Positions 19,110 through 28,604 are shown, counted from the first letter of the stretch. The stretch is DNA of 64,000 bases from an uncultured Parabacteroides sp. (GCA_949296075.1 CASFNG010000013.1:1-64000); one strand, 5' to 3'. Translations and numbers: made by a program. Notes: generated by a model not told the origin, from the sequence alone.

Positions 19110-19141
19110 AAGCGGCAAGGATCTGCTCATCCTTGCCGCTT
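19110..19141. terminator. Bidirectional terminator between cdd and phosphohexomutase
   Basis: A perfect 13-bp hairpin (19110-19122 with 19129-19141, 6-nt loop) in the convergent gap. A run of A at 19105-19111 supplies the U-tract for the minus-strand gene. Confidence 0.82.
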
Positions 19142-19165
19142 CCGGTTATCTTTCCAGCGAACCTC

Positions 19166-20914
19166 TTAGATGCCTAACGAGGCCTTGATCTGGTCTATCT
19201 TCTCTTGTGCCGCCTTTTCTGCCGCGGGTAGCTCGTCAGTGCTCTTTACCTTGGAGTGTACCTCGCAATAGAACTTGATCTTTGGCTCCGTGCCTGACGG
19301 ACGGATGGAGACTTTCGTGTTGTCTTCCGTGAAATATTGCAGCACGTTGGAGGTCGTAGGCATATCCAGCGTGACGATCTCGTTCTCGCTATAATCTTTC
19401 CCTTTCAAGGTGGAGTAATCGTAGAAGTAAGTCACCTTGGATCCCGCGATCTCCGTCAGCGGGTTCTGGCGGAACTGTTTCATCATCGCCTCGATCTCTT
19501 CCGCCCCGCTCTTGCCTTTCTTCACGACAGAGATGCCCTTCTCTTTCGAGAAACCATACTCCACGTAGATCTTTTGCAGCAATTGATAGAGGCTCAATCC
19601 CTGGTCTTTTGCCCAAGCGGTGATCTCTGCCAGCATCGCGCAAGCGGAAACGGCGTCCTTGTCACGCACGAAATCCTCGCAAAGGAATCCGTAGCTTTCC
19701 TCGCCACCTCCGATATAGTTTTTCTTGCCTTCGTTCTCTCGCATGACGTTCGCGATCCACTTAAAGCCTGTATATACGTCGTACATCTCTACTCCGTTGC
19801 GTTCGGCTATCGCCTTGATGGTCTCCGTTGTCACGATCGTCTTTACCACATATTCTTTTCCGTTGATACGCCCTAACTCTTTCCAGCGGGTGATCAGGTA
19901 ATAGACAAACATGAGAGCGGTCTGGTTCCCGTTGAGGAGTACCCATTCTCCCTCATTGTTCTTTACGGCGGCTCCCACGCGATCCGCATCGGGATCGGAT
20001 GCCAATACCAACTCGGCGTCAGTCTCCTTGGCCTTCTCTACCGCCATCGCCAAAGCCGCGGGCTCTTCCGGGTTAGGAGATATGACGGTCGGGAAGTCTC
20101 CGCTTACGACATCCTGTTCGGGTACGTGGATGATATTCGTGAATCCATAAGCCTTCAGCGCGGCGGGCACTAACTTGACACCCGTTCCGTGGATCGGCGT
20201 ATAGACGATCTTCATGTCTTTGTGGCGGGAGATAGCCTCGGGCGAGAGGGAGATCGAGGTCAGATCCTTGATATATTGGTCGTCGATCTCTTGGCCGATG
20301 ATCTCTATCAACTTCTTGTTACCCTTGAATTTGATCTCGCTGGCGTTACGGATCTTATTAACCTCCGCGATCGTGTTCTTGTCGTGCGGGGCGATCATCT
20401 GCGCGCCATCGTTCCAATAGGCCTTGTATCCGTTGTACTCTTTCGGATTGTGCGAGGCGGTCAGGATGATACCGCTTTGGCATCCTAACTTGCGGATCGC
20501 GTACGACATCTCAGGGGTCGGGCGCAGATCCTCGAACAGATAGACCTTGATCCCGTTCGCTGAGAAGATGTCAGCGGAGATCTCGGCGAACTTGCGGCTG
20601 TTGTTCCGGCAATCGTGGCCGATGACCACCTTGATCTGCTCCAAGTCGGCGAACTCTTTTTTCAGGTAGTTCGACAATCCTTGTGTAGCCGCGCCTACCG
20701 TGTATATATTCATGCGGTTCGAGCCTACGCCCATGATGCCGCGTAAGCCTCCCGTACCAAATTCCAAGTCTTTGTAAAAGCTTTCGATTAATTCTGTAGG
20801 ATCCTCGTTGTCAAGAAGCGCTTGCACCTGAGCACGTGTTTCCTTGTCGTAACTTTCCGTAAGCCAGCCTTGAGCCTTACGTTTTACTTTCTCCAATAAA
20901 TCGTTGTTTTCCAT
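19166..20914 (-). CDS. Phosphoglucomutase/phosphomannomutase family protein
   Basis: An alpha-D-phosphohexomutase of 582 residues that moves phosphate between C1 and C6 of hexoses. The catalytic serine lies in ILTASHNPKEYNGYK (near 145-158), the metal loop in LASDPDADRVG (near 305), the sugar-specificity loop in GGGEESYGF and the phosphate site in SIRPSGTEPKIK near the C-terminus. This size class matches PgcA-like phosphoglucomutases rather than the 450-residue GlmM group. The ATG at 20914 is chosen over 21004 because a strong promoter (20971-21001) lies between them. Confidence 0.92.
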   Translation of the reverse strand: MENNDLLEKVKRKAQGWLTESYDKETRAQVQALLDNEDPTELIESFYKDLEFGTGGLRGIMGVGSNRMNIYTVGAATQGLSNYLKKEFADLEQIKVVIGHDCRNNSRKFAEISADIFSANGIKVYLFEDLRPTPEMSYAIRKLGCQSGIILTASHNPKEYNGYKAYWNDGAQMIAPHDKNTIAEVNKIRNASEIKFKGNKKLIEIIGQEIDDQYIKDLTSISLSPEAISRHKDMKIVYTPIHGTGVKLVPAALKAYGFTNIIHVPEQDVVSGDFPTVISPNPEEPAALAMAVEKAKETDAELVLASDPDADRVGAAVKNNEGEWVLLNGNQTALMFVYYLITRWKELGRINGKEYVVKTIVTTETIKAIAERNGVEMYDVYTGFKWIANVMRENEGKKNYIGGGEESYGFLCEDFVRDKDAVSACAMLAEITAWAKDQGLSLYQLLQKIYVEYGFSKEKGISVVKKGKSGAEEIEAMMKQFRQNPLTEIAGSKVTYFYDYSTLKGKDYSENEIVTLDMPTTSNVLQYFTEDNTKVSIRPSGTEPKIKFYCEVHSKVKSTDELPAAEKAAQEKIDQIKASLGI

Positions 20915-20970
20915 GTTTATAATATTTATTGTATCTATTGCAAATAAGCTGTTCGAAACGATTTGTTTGT

Positions 20971-21001
20971 CAAAGATACGAATTTCTGAAAGCTTCGCAA
21001 T
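20971..21001 (-). promoter_or_regulatory. Promoter of the phosphohexomutase gene
   Basis: On the minus strand an ATTG (-33) at 20998-21001 is followed after 19 nt by TATCTTTG (20971-20978), a full -7 match. The spacing is exactly that of Bacteroidetes vegetative promoters. It gives a leader of about 50 nt to the ATG at 20914. Confidence 0.7.
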
Positions 21002-21038
21002 CAATGTGAAAATATTTCTCGAAAAATTCCCGAAAGGT

Positions 21039-22724
21039 TCACCAAGTAAATGGATGGGTGTAGACGGCTTCGTTTCCGCAAGCGTCGGTGACGATTAATC
21101 GTAGTTCATGTTTCCCCCTCGGCAGCCGTTCCTTGTCGAAATGGTAGGTGATTACCGAGCGGTTATTCATCTCGAACAGGGCGAATTGGCCGTCGATCTC
21201 GCCTCTATAGGTATCGACCCCGCTTAAATTGTCGGTCAGGCGGAAGGAGAAAAGCCGTTTGCTGGCCCAGGTCTGTGGGCTGAGGGGCGTGATTGTCGGG
21301 GCTTTCGTGTCCTGCCGGATCTCGTATTCCCCTAATTCCCTGATTTCCGCGTCGATCCATCCGTTCCGGTATTCCCCTCCGATCCACGAGGCTCTCCCTT
21401 TTCTGATCTGCACGATGCCATATTGCCGTTTGTTTATCAAGGTATCGTTTCTCAGGAAGAGGGATAAGCGGGCCGATTGATGGAGCGCTACCGGCCGGTC
21501 GTGCAGTTGGTGCAGGTCGGATAGCCCTGTACTGTCTGGCTTGGCGGAATAACGGAAGTAGATGTCGTCGTAAAGATTGCCTCTCGGGATGGTCAGCCGG
21601 ATCCCTTTCGCCCCGAAGCGGTTCGCGCTTGCCCAGTGAAACAGTTCCGTCCCTTCCGTCTCGATCGGGGGGATCGCTTGCTCTTTGCCCACGACGGTGA
21701 AATTGAGCCGGGTCGTATTCCCGAAAGCGTCCGACAGGGTGTAGGTCAGCCGGTATTCCCGCGGCTCATCGATCCGGAGGATCCCTCGGTTCTCGCTTTC
21801 GATGAAACGGAGACGGTTGCCCGGTTCCACGAAGCCCCGTACATAAAACGATCGCTTCTCCCGCCATCTTTCATAATCGGTGAAAGAGTTGAGGTAACGG
21901 GTCTCGTCGAACGCGAATCGGTCGAGATCGCTATGGAAGATTACCCGGTCGTCCGCCGTGAGGGTGATCTCCCTTACCCCGTAGATATTGGAGGTCTTGT
22001 CCATATAATCATACGCTTTCACGGCAAAGCCGATCTCTCCCCATGCCTCTATTTTCCCGGATAAGGTGAGCCCTTGCCCTTTCGTGGATACGGGCTTTAG
22101 CTCAACAGGCTCTTTTTTGCCGTTTACCACTCCTTCCCCGGCTATCGGGTCGATCAATATACCTTGTATCCTCGGCGCTTGGGTATCCGTTATCTGATCC
22201 AAGAAATAGGGTAGGGGATCCATGACCTCCTCGGTCTTGGTGTCTCGGATCTCGAAGTGGAGGTGAGGTCCTCCGGAGCTTCCCGTATTTCCGCTGAGGG
22301 CGATGACCTCGTCTTTCCGTACCGGGAGCGAGTCGGGTGGCAAGACGAGGTTCACGGCGAACCGCTCTTGCGCGTATTGTTGCTCCTTGACGTATGCCGC
22401 TATTTCCCGGGAAAACTTCTGGAGATGGGCATATACGGTGGTTGTTCCGTCGGGATGCGCGATATAGAGGGCGTTGCCATATCCCCACGGACTTACGGAT
22501 ATGCGGGCTACATATCCATCCTCTACGCAATGGACGGGTTTGCCTTCCGCTCCTTGTGTCTTGAAATCGATGCCTGAGTGAAAATGATTGTTTCGCAGTT
22601 CCCCGAAGTTTCCGCTCAGGAGGATCGGGAAATCAAATGGATTCCTGAGTGTTTGCGCGTGTCCTTTAGCGACGGTTCCCGCTATCAGGAGGGACACGGC
22701 TAAATAAATGGGATTAATCCGCAT
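21039..22724 (-). CDS. M23-family metallopeptidase
   Basis: A 561-residue exported zinc peptidase of the lysostaphin/LytM type, which cuts peptide cross-links in peptidoglycan. A signal peptide (about 1-23, KGHAQ end) precedes the catalytic domain. Zinc ligands are visible in NHFHSGIDFKT (HxxxD) and in GPHLHFEI (HxH), so the site looks intact. The catalytic domain is N-terminal, about 35-190; the long C-terminal part is beta-rich and of unknown role. The ATG at 22724 overlaps the end of the upstream EEP gene by 11 nt. Confidence 0.92.
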   Translation of the reverse strand: MRINPIYLAVSLLIAGTVAKGHAQTLRNPFDFPILLSGNFGELRNNHFHSGIDFKTQGAEGKPVHCVEDGYVARISVSPWGYGNALYIAHPDGTTTVYAHLQKFSREIAAYVKEQQYAQERFAVNLVLPPDSLPVRKDEVIALSGNTGSSGGPHLHFEIRDTKTEEVMDPLPYFLDQITDTQAPRIQGILIDPIAGEGVVNGKKEPVELKPVSTKGQGLTLSGKIEAWGEIGFAVKAYDYMDKTSNIYGVREITLTADDRVIFHSDLDRFAFDETRYLNSFTDYERWREKRSFYVRGFVEPGNRLRFIESENRGILRIDEPREYRLTYTLSDAFGNTTRLNFTVVGKEQAIPPIETEGTELFHWASANRFGAKGIRLTIPRGNLYDDIYFRYSAKPDSTGLSDLHQLHDRPVALHQSARLSLFLRNDTLINKRQYGIVQIRKGRASWIGGEYRNGWIDAEIRELGEYEIRQDTKAPTITPLSPQTWASKRLFSFRLTDNLSGVDTYRGEIDGQFALFEMNNRSVITYHFDKERLPRGKHELRLIVTDACGNEAVYTHPFTW

Positions 22725-23781
22725 GAGTGTTATCTGTTTTTGCGGGCAAATGTATATAAAAATCGACAATTAGTGGAAGATGGTCGCTAAATCCTCCCTC
22801 ATATTTATATCCGAAATAGGTGCGGAAAGGGCGGACGCCAAACCAGTTGTCATCTGGGATCAACAGGAAATTGGGGGCGAAGATCCGTATACTTTCCGGG
22901 ATGATACGAAGGGACGACCGCGGTGTGGCCAGTTCCTTGTTGATCACGATGTGGTCTAATATACCCCATACGCCTTGGTATTTGTGGCTTCCTGGAGGGA
23001 AACCTTTAGGCAGGTCGGCGAAGAGGTCGTAATAGGTATCCGGACTGTCATGCAGGGGATCTCCTCCTTTGAAAAAGGATTTTGCGGCGAAAAATTCCGT
23101 GAGGCTCCGGTTGGTGGGCGTATCATTGAAGTCGCCCATCGCTATGATCTTCGGCGTTTGCCGGATTGTCCGGATCGAGTCGCAAACTTCTCGCAGGGTA
23201 CGTGCCGCGTCGAAGCGTTCCCTTTCTGTCATTTTCTCGCCACCATAGCGTGAAGGAAAGTGGCAGACACATAGGTCGAGCGTATCGCCATTCGCGATCA
23301 GTCCGCATACGTGAAGTATCTCACGGGTTGGTTTGTGCGGGGGCTTGGAGAATCGGATGGGGATGGCTTGGTGGGTTAAGTAGTGAAACTGCTCCGGGTG
23401 ATACAAAAGCCCGACGTTGATCCCCCGGATGTCGGGTCCATCCGTGATTAGGTATTGGTAGCCTTGCTTACGGAGCGGCGTCCGGTGGGTCAGATGATAG
23501 AGTACGGAATCATTCTCTACCTCGCAAAGCCCGATCAACGCCGGTGTCCCCCATTCGCCCGCCGCGGAGATCACTTTCGCGATCTGCCGTAGTTTGTAAT
23601 AATAGCGTCCGGGTGTCCATGCATGGCTACCCTCGGGAAGAAACTCGTTGTCCTCTTTCGCCGGGTTATCCGCTGTATCAAACATGTTTTCCACGTTGTA
23701 CGTGATCACCCTGAAGGTCTCTTGCGCATATAAAGCCCCTGTGCAATAGAAAAGAAGTAATACGAAAAATCTCATAGTCAA
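22714..23781 (-). CDS. Exported endonuclease/exonuclease/phosphatase-family protein
   Basis: A 355-residue protein with a signal peptide (about 1-20, LYAQ) and an EEP fold: ITYNVENMFDTADN (metal-binding Asn and Asp), IGLCEVEN (catalytic Glu), IAMGDFNDTPTN and the C-terminal GFSDHLPLIVDFY with the catalytic SDH. Family members hydrolyse phosphodiesters or phosphoesters in nucleic acids or lipids. Export to the periplasm points to scavenging rather than DNA repair. It is upstream of and overlaps the M23 peptidase gene. Confidence 0.88.
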   Translation of the reverse strand: MTMRFFVLLLFYCTGALYAQETFRVITYNVENMFDTADNPAKEDNEFLPEGSHAWTPGRYYYKLRQIAKVISAAGEWGTPALIGLCEVENDSVLYHLTHRTPLRKQGYQYLITDGPDIRGINVGLLYHPEQFHYLTHQAIPIRFSKPPHKPTREILHVCGLIANGDTLDLCVCHFPSRYGGEKMTERERFDAARTLREVCDSIRTIRQTPKIIAMGDFNDTPTNRSLTEFFAAKSFFKGGDPLHDSPDTYYDLFADLPKGFPPGSHKYQGVWGILDHIVINKELATPRSSLRIIPESIRIFAPNFLLIPDDNWFGVRPFRTYFGYKYEGGFSDHLPLIVDFYIHLPAKTDNTHAD

Positions 23782-23808
23782 GGTTGGTTGTCTGTTTTTA
23801 AGAGATGC

Positions 23809-25353
23809 CTATTTTTCGTCCTCGCCCTCGAGAGATACTGGTTCGTAGGCTCCGATTGTCGGGCCATTCGGGTTGCTTATCCGATCCACTCCGTAACGAT
23901 CCGTAGGATATTGCCGAGAGATTTCTAAATCAGCCTTCCCTATGCCGGATATGGCGGTAGAGTCAGGGCGGAAATCATAGGCATACCGATTCTCACGTCC
24001 TCCTGTCAGGAGGAAAAGCGATCTGCCATCCTCGTTCTGGATGAATGTCGTCCCCGGAAAATGTCCGTCCGAGATCGCTTCCGCTTTCAGGATGCAATGG
24101 TTGAATTGATAATTGAAATCCGGTAAGGCCTTCGCTTTTGTCTTGAGTTCCTTGTTCGAGGAGATCTCAATTTCCCCACTTTCAAGGAGGTCGCCTGCCT
24201 TGAAGCTCCCGTCGATGAGGCAATTGTCAAAACGCGCTTGCCCGATCGGGTAGGGGCCACTCCCATCTACCGTAGCGTTATGAAGCAGGTATAGGCATTT
24301 GCTGCTCAAGGGTACGGTCGATCCCGCCAAATCCCGAGTGGTCAAGGTCATGTAATTGGCCATTGTACAATGCGTGAAAGCATACTTGCCGCCTATTAGC
24401 GTGAGGACGCTGCCTCCGGCATTGCTAAACTCCGTGTTGGTCGCCGTTATGTCGCAGTTGACAGCGAATAATAGATCGTTCGACATATTCGTGATTTGCG
24501 AGTTGTGGATCCGGATTTTGGGCTGTTCCGGGGTGGATGGCTCAAACTGTATGCCGTTTGTCCCATTGCGGACGATGACGTTCTCCCATACATTCCCATA
24601 GCTCTCAGCCCCGAACAGGATACCATCCCACTGTCCAGGTGTCCGGTCGTAAGGTAAGATGTCGTTGAGGATATAATCCAGCCGATCACCCCTGAAGGTA
24701 ATGGGGGCATCCTGTGTCCCGGTGGCGTTCATGGAGCCTCGTACGATCCATTTCGCTTGGTCGTGCATATAGAAAACCGTTCCCGGTTCGATTGTCACGT
24801 TGGCGCCTTGCCCGATAGTCAGGCTGTCGTATATCAAGAATGGCCGGTCGGAAGTGAGGGTAGAATCTTTCGTGATCGTGACCCCGCCTTTGAATAAGGT
24901 AACATCTTGTCCGTAGGCTTCCAGCAAAACCGCCTGACGGTTGCCGTTCACGGTGAATAACACGGAGTCTTGGATCAGCAAGGGCTGGTTTTCCCCATTC
25001 GGGTCGACGGTCACCTCCACGAACACATACATACTGTCGTTGGCGAGGATCCCGATATTGTTGAACAAGCTGCCTCGCCGTCCGTCCACGTTGATACGGA
25101 ATCCGGTGGCTTCTCCGCTCGCCAACATGATTGACTCGATGTTGAGTGCCTCGTTATTTGGATTGTAAATCATGAATTGCTTGGTGGTCGATCCGATCGT
25201 GCTGAAGATCGTATCGAAAGCGAGCGTGTCAGCCGAGAAGCTGAGTCGCAGTGTCGGATTGGTGGAATAATGATCGTCCAGGCCGTCGCAAGCAGGGAGA
25301 ATACCTATCAAGCAGACCATGAGCGAGAATAGTGTTATGAATCCTTTTTTCAT
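23809..25353 (-). CDS. Lipoprotein with parallel beta-helix repeats
   Basis: A 514-residue lipoprotein: the signal peptide ends in the lipobox LPAC with Cys22. An N-terminal Ig-like part (about 28-150) is followed by a right-handed parallel beta-helix, seen as repeated short strands with Asn and Gly turns (IVRNGTNGIQFEPS, TNTEFSNAGGSVLTL, about 195-400). Such folds bind or cut polysaccharides, but no pectate-lyase-like active site is recognised. The gene follows pepD after a terminator and precedes the EEP-family gene by 27 nt, suggesting an envelope operon with EEP and M23. Confidence 0.82.
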   Translation of the reverse strand: MKKGFITLFSLMVCLIGILPACDGLDDHYSTNPTLRLSFSADTLAFDTIFSTIGSTTKQFMIYNPNNEALNIESIMLASGEATGFRINVDGRRGSLFNNIGILANDSMYVFVEVTVDPNGENQPLLIQDSVLFTVNGNRQAVLLEAYGQDVTLFKGGVTITKDSTLTSDRPFLIYDSLTIGQGANVTIEPGTVFYMHDQAKWIVRGSMNATGTQDAPITFRGDRLDYILNDILPYDRTPGQWDGILFGAESYGNVWENVIVRNGTNGIQFEPSTPEQPKIRIHNSQITNMSNDLLFAVNCDITATNTEFSNAGGSVLTLIGGKYAFTHCTMANYMTLTTRDLAGSTVPLSSKCLYLLHNATVDGSGPYPIGQARFDNCLIDGSFKAGDLLESGEIEISSNKELKTKAKALPDFNYQFNHCILKAEAISDGHFPGTTFIQNEDGRSLFLLTGGRENRYAYDFRPDSTAISGIGKADLEISRQYPTDRYGVDRISNPNGPTIGAYEPVSLEGEDEK

Positions 25354-25389
25354 TGTATCGCGGTTACGTCATCCTATCTGAAAAATAAA

Positions 25390-25425
25390 AAGAGGATCGA
25401 TCGGGATTTCCCGGTCTCTCCTCTT
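25390..25425 (-). terminator. Terminator of pepD
   Basis: A hairpin with outer arms AAGAGGA/TCCTCTT and an inner CGGG/CCCG stem, followed on the minus strand by TTTTATTTTT, 24 nt past the pepD stop. Confidence 0.7.
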
Positions 25426-25448
25426 CTTATAACGTGGAATTTCCTGAT

Positions 25449-26906
25449 TTATTTTGCGGGGATATTCTTTAATATATCCAACAGATGTGTCCACCACAGC
25501 CCTACCGTGGCGATCTCTAAGCGTTCGTTCGGTGAGTGTACCTCGCGCATGGTCGGCCCAAAGGAGATCATGTCTAAGTGAGGATACTTCTCCAAGAACA
25601 AACCACATTCCAATCCCGCATGGATAGCCATGATCTTAGGCTCTTTATTGAACAGCCGCTTGTATGACTCTTGTGCTATCTTCAAGATCTTGGAATCGGT
25701 GTTAGGTGCCCAACCGGGGTATCCGTCGCCATGTCTAACCTCGGCGCCCGCCAATAAGAAGGTAGAGGCCACCGTATTGGCGATCGCGTTCTTGCTCGAT
25801 TCTATCGAGCTTCGCTGGCTGGTGCCTACCACGATCGTGTTCCCCTCTTTCATCTTCACGGAAGCGAGGTTGGTCGATGTCTCCACTAATCCTTCGATGT
25901 CATGGCTCATGCCGATCACTCCGTGCGGGCAGGCGTGCAAGCTGTAAATCAGTTTCTCGGCGGTAGCGTCATCGATCTTGAAGGCCGGACGATCCGTCGA
26001 TTCCATGCTCAAGCGCACGGCGGGATCCACTTTCCGGAGCTCATTCTCCACGTCGGCGGCGAAATGGTTCAGCAATATACGGACCTCTTCCTTGTGATCC
26101 GGGCTGATCCCGATCACGGCGTGAGCCTCGCGCGCGATCGCGTTCCGTAAGTTTCCTCCGTCAATTGAGCAGAGAGCGAGCTCGAATTTCTTTTTCAGCA
26201 AGAACAGGAAGCGAACCAATATCTTGTTCGCGTTGCCTAATCCCTTGTGGATTTCCCCCCCAGAGTGGCCACCGTTCAAGCCTTTGACATCGATCCGGAA
26301 ATATTGCAGTTTATCTGATGTGGGAACCGGCTCATAGTGGAAGATCGCCTGGGTATCTTTACCGCCCGCGCAACCCATGAAGATCTCGCCCTCGTCCTCG
26401 CTGTCGAGATTCAATAGGATCTCTCCTGTCATGAAGCCCTCTTTCAGCGCTTTCGCTCCGGTGAGACCGGTCTCCTCGTCGACGGTGAACAGGCATTCGA
26501 TGGGGCCATGCTCGATGTCGTCGGAGGCAAGAAGGGCGAGCTCGGCGGCGATACCGATCCCGTTGTCGGCCCCTAAGGTGGTGCCGTTAGCACGGAGCCA
26601 TTCCCCGTCCACGATAGTCTCGATCGGGTCGTTCTCGAAATCGTGTACGGTGCCGTTATTTTTCTCGCAAACCATGTCCATGTGTGATTGTAACACCACT
26701 ACCGGACGGTTTTCCATGCCCGGTGTCGCCGGCTTCGACATCAAAATGTTACCTGCCTCGTCTTTTTTAAGTGCGATCTTGTGTTCCTTGGCGAAGGATT
26801 CCAGGAACGCGATGATCTTTCCTTCCTTTTTGGAAGGGCGCGGCACTTGAGTTACCTGATGGAAGAACTTCCATACGATGGCGGGTTTTAAATCTGTTAT
26901 TTTCAT
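25449..26906 (-). CDS. pepD: Aminoacyl-histidine dipeptidase (PepD)
   Basis: A 485-residue M20/M28-type zinc dipeptidase (Xaa-His, carnosinase-like). Active-site parts are VVLQSHMDMVCEKN (zinc His and catalytic Asp, near 70-83), TLGADNGIGIA (bridging Asp, near 115), TVDEETGLTGA (catalytic Glu pair, near 145) and LDSEDEGE (Asp ligand). A dimerisation domain sits in the middle (about 195-385). Likely cytosolic, with no signal peptide. It is transcribed alone, divergent from the small membrane protein and ompH. Confidence 0.95.
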   Translation of the reverse strand: MKITDLKPAIVWKFFHQVTQVPRPSKKEGKIIAFLESFAKEHKIALKKDEAGNILMSKPATPGMENRPVVVLQSHMDMVCEKNNGTVHDFENDPIETIVDGEWLRANGTTLGADNGIGIAAELALLASDDIEHGPIECLFTVDEETGLTGAKALKEGFMTGEILLNLDSEDEGEIFMGCAGGKDTQAIFHYEPVPTSDKLQYFRIDVKGLNGGHSGGEIHKGLGNANKILVRFLFLLKKKFELALCSIDGGNLRNAIAREAHAVIGISPDHKEEVRILLNHFAADVENELRKVDPAVRLSMESTDRPAFKIDDATAEKLIYSLHACPHGVIGMSHDIEGLVETSTNLASVKMKEGNTIVVGTSQRSSIESSKNAIANTVASTFLLAGAEVRHGDGYPGWAPNTDSKILKIAQESYKRLFNKEPKIMAIHAGLECGLFLEKYPHLDMISFGPTMREVHSPNERLEIATVGLWWTHLLDILKNIPAK

Positions 26907-27025
26907 AATGTTACAAAGTATTATTACTGTTATTATAACGTTAATAAAACCGCAAAGAATGGAGTTTTGTTTGAAAAAAAGTAGAATAAAATGCCAAAAA
27001 CTGGTCTTCTATTCACTTAAACTCT

Positions 27026-27033
27026 TATATTTG
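27026..27033 (+). promoter_or_regulatory. Candidate -7 element for the 72-aa protein and ompH
   Basis: TATATTTG fully matches TAnnTTTG, 20 nt before the ATG at 27054. The -33 position shows no good TTTG. Confidence 0.5.
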
Positions 27034-27053
27034 CGTCCACAAATATAGAGAAA

Positions 27054-27272
27054 ATGCTTACAACATTATTCATTACGGTTATAATTCTTGTGCTGTGCAT
27101 GCTGCTGTTCTGCGTGAAAATCTTATTGAAAAAGGGCGGCAGATTCCCGAATACCCACATAGAGGGAAATAAAGCCTTACGGAAAAAAGGTATATTTTGC
27201 GCCAGGACGATGGATCGTATGGCTGTGCAGCGTAAAGGTCTCTATGACATTATCAACGAAATAAAAGAATAA
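27054..27272 (+). CDS. Small single-pass membrane protein
   Basis: A 72-residue protein with one hydrophobic N-terminal helix (about 2-26, containing two cysteines) and a short basic tail (KKGGRFPNTHIEGNKALRKKG). I do not recognise a named family. It is likely real: it has a -7 promoter element and an ATG in register, and ompH starts 24 nt after its stop. It is probably an inner-membrane protein with the tail in the cytoplasm. Function unknown. Confidence 0.72.
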   Translation: MLTTLFITVIILVLCMLLFCVKILLKKGGRFPNTHIEGNKALRKKGIFCARTMDRMAVQRKGLYDIINEIKE

Positions 27273-27296
27273 AAAATAAGATTTAATTTGCACTTT

Positions 27297-27902
27297 ATGA
27301 AGAACATTAACTACGTTATTAACGGTGTGTTGGCGGTTGCTGTCGTGATCTTGTATATCATGCAATTCTCCGGGAAGAAAGAATCCGGCGTAACGAGAAC
27401 ATTCGCCTCCGCGGGCGATACGACGGCGTTGCTTCCGATCGCTTATGTCAACGTGGACTCGTTGCTGCTTAATTACAACTATTCCAAGGATCTGAACGAG
27501 ATCATCTTGAAGAAACAGGAGAACTCGCGCGCCAACATCACGCAGAAGGCCCGTAGTTTACAAAGTGAGATGCAGGATTTCCAGCGGAAGGTGGAGAACA
27601 ACGCTTTCCTTACCCGCGAGCGTGCGGAGCAGGAGCAGCAACGTTTGCTGAACAAGCAGCAGGAGTTGCAGAACTTGGATAACCAGTTGGCGCAGGAGTT
27701 GATGCAGGAGCAGCAAAAGCTGAACGAGCAATTGCGCGACACGGTGGTTTCCTTACTGAAGAAGTTCAACCAAGGACGCGGTTACCAGGTGGTGTTCAGC
27801 AATACGGTGGGTGATAATATCCTCTTGGCGGGTGATTCGTACGACATCACGGCCGAGTTGCTTGAGTTCCTGAACAAGAATTATTCCTCTCCCGAGAAAT
27901 AA
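27297..27902 (+). CDS. OmpH/Skp-family periplasmic chaperone
   Basis: A 201-residue Skp-like protein. An N-terminal hydrophobic segment (about 5-23) acts as signal or anchor. The bulk is a long Gln/Glu/Arg-rich coiled coil (about 60-150, with many QQEL-type heptads) like the Skp tentacles that hold unfolded outer-membrane proteins. The C-terminal GRGYQVVFSN stretch forms the trimer core strand. The ATG at 27297 was chosen; a TTG three codons earlier is possible. A terminator follows at 27932. Confidence 0.9.
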   Translation: MKNINYVINGVLAVAVVILYIMQFSGKKESGVTRTFASAGDTTALLPIAYVNVDSLLLNYNYSKDLNEIILKKQENSRANITQKARSLQSEMQDFQRKVENNAFLTRERAEQEQQRLLNKQQELQNLDNQLAQELMQEQQKLNEQLRDTVVSLLKKFNQGRGYQVVFSNTVGDNILLAGDSYDITAELLEFLNKNYSSPEK

Positions 27903-27931
27903 GCGGGATTAAGCGAAGCAGATATAATGAA

Positions 27932-27960
27932 GGCTGCCGGAGTTCCGGTAGCCTTTTTTC
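27932..27960 (+). terminator. Terminator of ompH
   Basis: AGGCTGCCGG/CCGGTAGCCT hairpin with a 4-nt loop, followed by six T. Confidence 0.85.
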
Positions 27961-27974
27961 GTGCTTGGCCGGGA

Positions 27975-28298
27975 TTATCGCCTCGGCATGGCGAAAGAGG
28001 TGTAGAGTTGCAGGAAGGCGGCGATGGTCAGGCAGAGGATCCATTCCTTACGCTCGTTGAACATAAGGCCGGAAGCGACGATCATCAATAGCCCGGCGAA
28101 CACGTTCCAGCGATGGAGCCTGCGGCTGCGGAAGTCAAGGTCTTTCACCGGGAGCGTGAGATAGCAGATCGCGATGCCCGCCGATCCCACGGCGAACAGG
28201 TAAGGAGCCGCCACCCAGTGGGAGAGGTAGGAGGTGGCGCCCGTCAAGACCAGCAAGCCGGCCGCCGCGAAAAGTATGGTCCTTGTGCGTGAGTTCAT
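27975..28298 (-). CDS. Small four-helix membrane protein
   Basis: A 107-residue protein with four hydrophobic segments (about 8-23, 31-49, 65-80 and 86-102) separated by short charged loops. No family is recognised and no catalytic motif is seen. It is directly abutted to the DivIC/FtsB-like gene, whose stop codon lies immediately upstream of its start. The two are certainly co-transcribed, and a role linked to the cell envelope is a reasonable guess only. Confidence 0.75.
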   Translation of the reverse strand: MNSRTRTILFAAAGLLVLTGATSYLSHWVAAPYLFAVGSAGIAICYLTLPVKDLDFRSRRLHRWNVFAGLLMIVASGLMFNERKEWILCLTIAAFLQLYTSFAMPRR

Positions 28299-28604
28299 TT
28301 ATTTCTCTTTAATGATATAGACATCCTCGTCCGCCCGTTTCATGAAATATTCCTCGCGGGCGAAGCGCTCAAGCCCGTCCTTGTCCGTATGCAGATCGTT
28401 CAGCTTCTTGCTGTTGATCTCGATTTCTTCCTGGTAATGCTTGATCTCTTTCTCCAAGCCGCGGATTTTCTCGTCGTACGTATAACGCTTGTACAAGCTG
28501 CTGTCGCCTACCGTGAAGGTAACGATCAGGAAGGCGATGGTAACCAGCCAATAGGCGTTGATCCATGACAGGTATTTTTGATAAAACTCTTTGATACGTG
28601 ACAT
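28299..28604 (-). CDS. DivIC/FtsB-like septum formation protein
   Basis: A 101-residue bitopic membrane protein of the DivIC/FtsB type, which links FtsQ/FtsL-like partners during division. One membrane helix (about 18-34) is followed by a coiled coil (about 42-75, KIRGLEKEIKHYQEEIEINSKKL) and the short FAREEYFMKRADEDVYII motif typical of the family. The downstream four-helix protein starts with no gap. A TATCTTCG element on the minus strand (28622-28629) is a possible -7 box. Confidence 0.87.
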   Translation of the reverse strand: MSRIKEFYQKYLSWINAYWLVTIAFLIVTFTVGDSSLYKRYTYDEKIRGLEKEIKHYQEEIEINSKKLNDLHTDKDGLERFAREEYFMKRADEDVYIIKEK

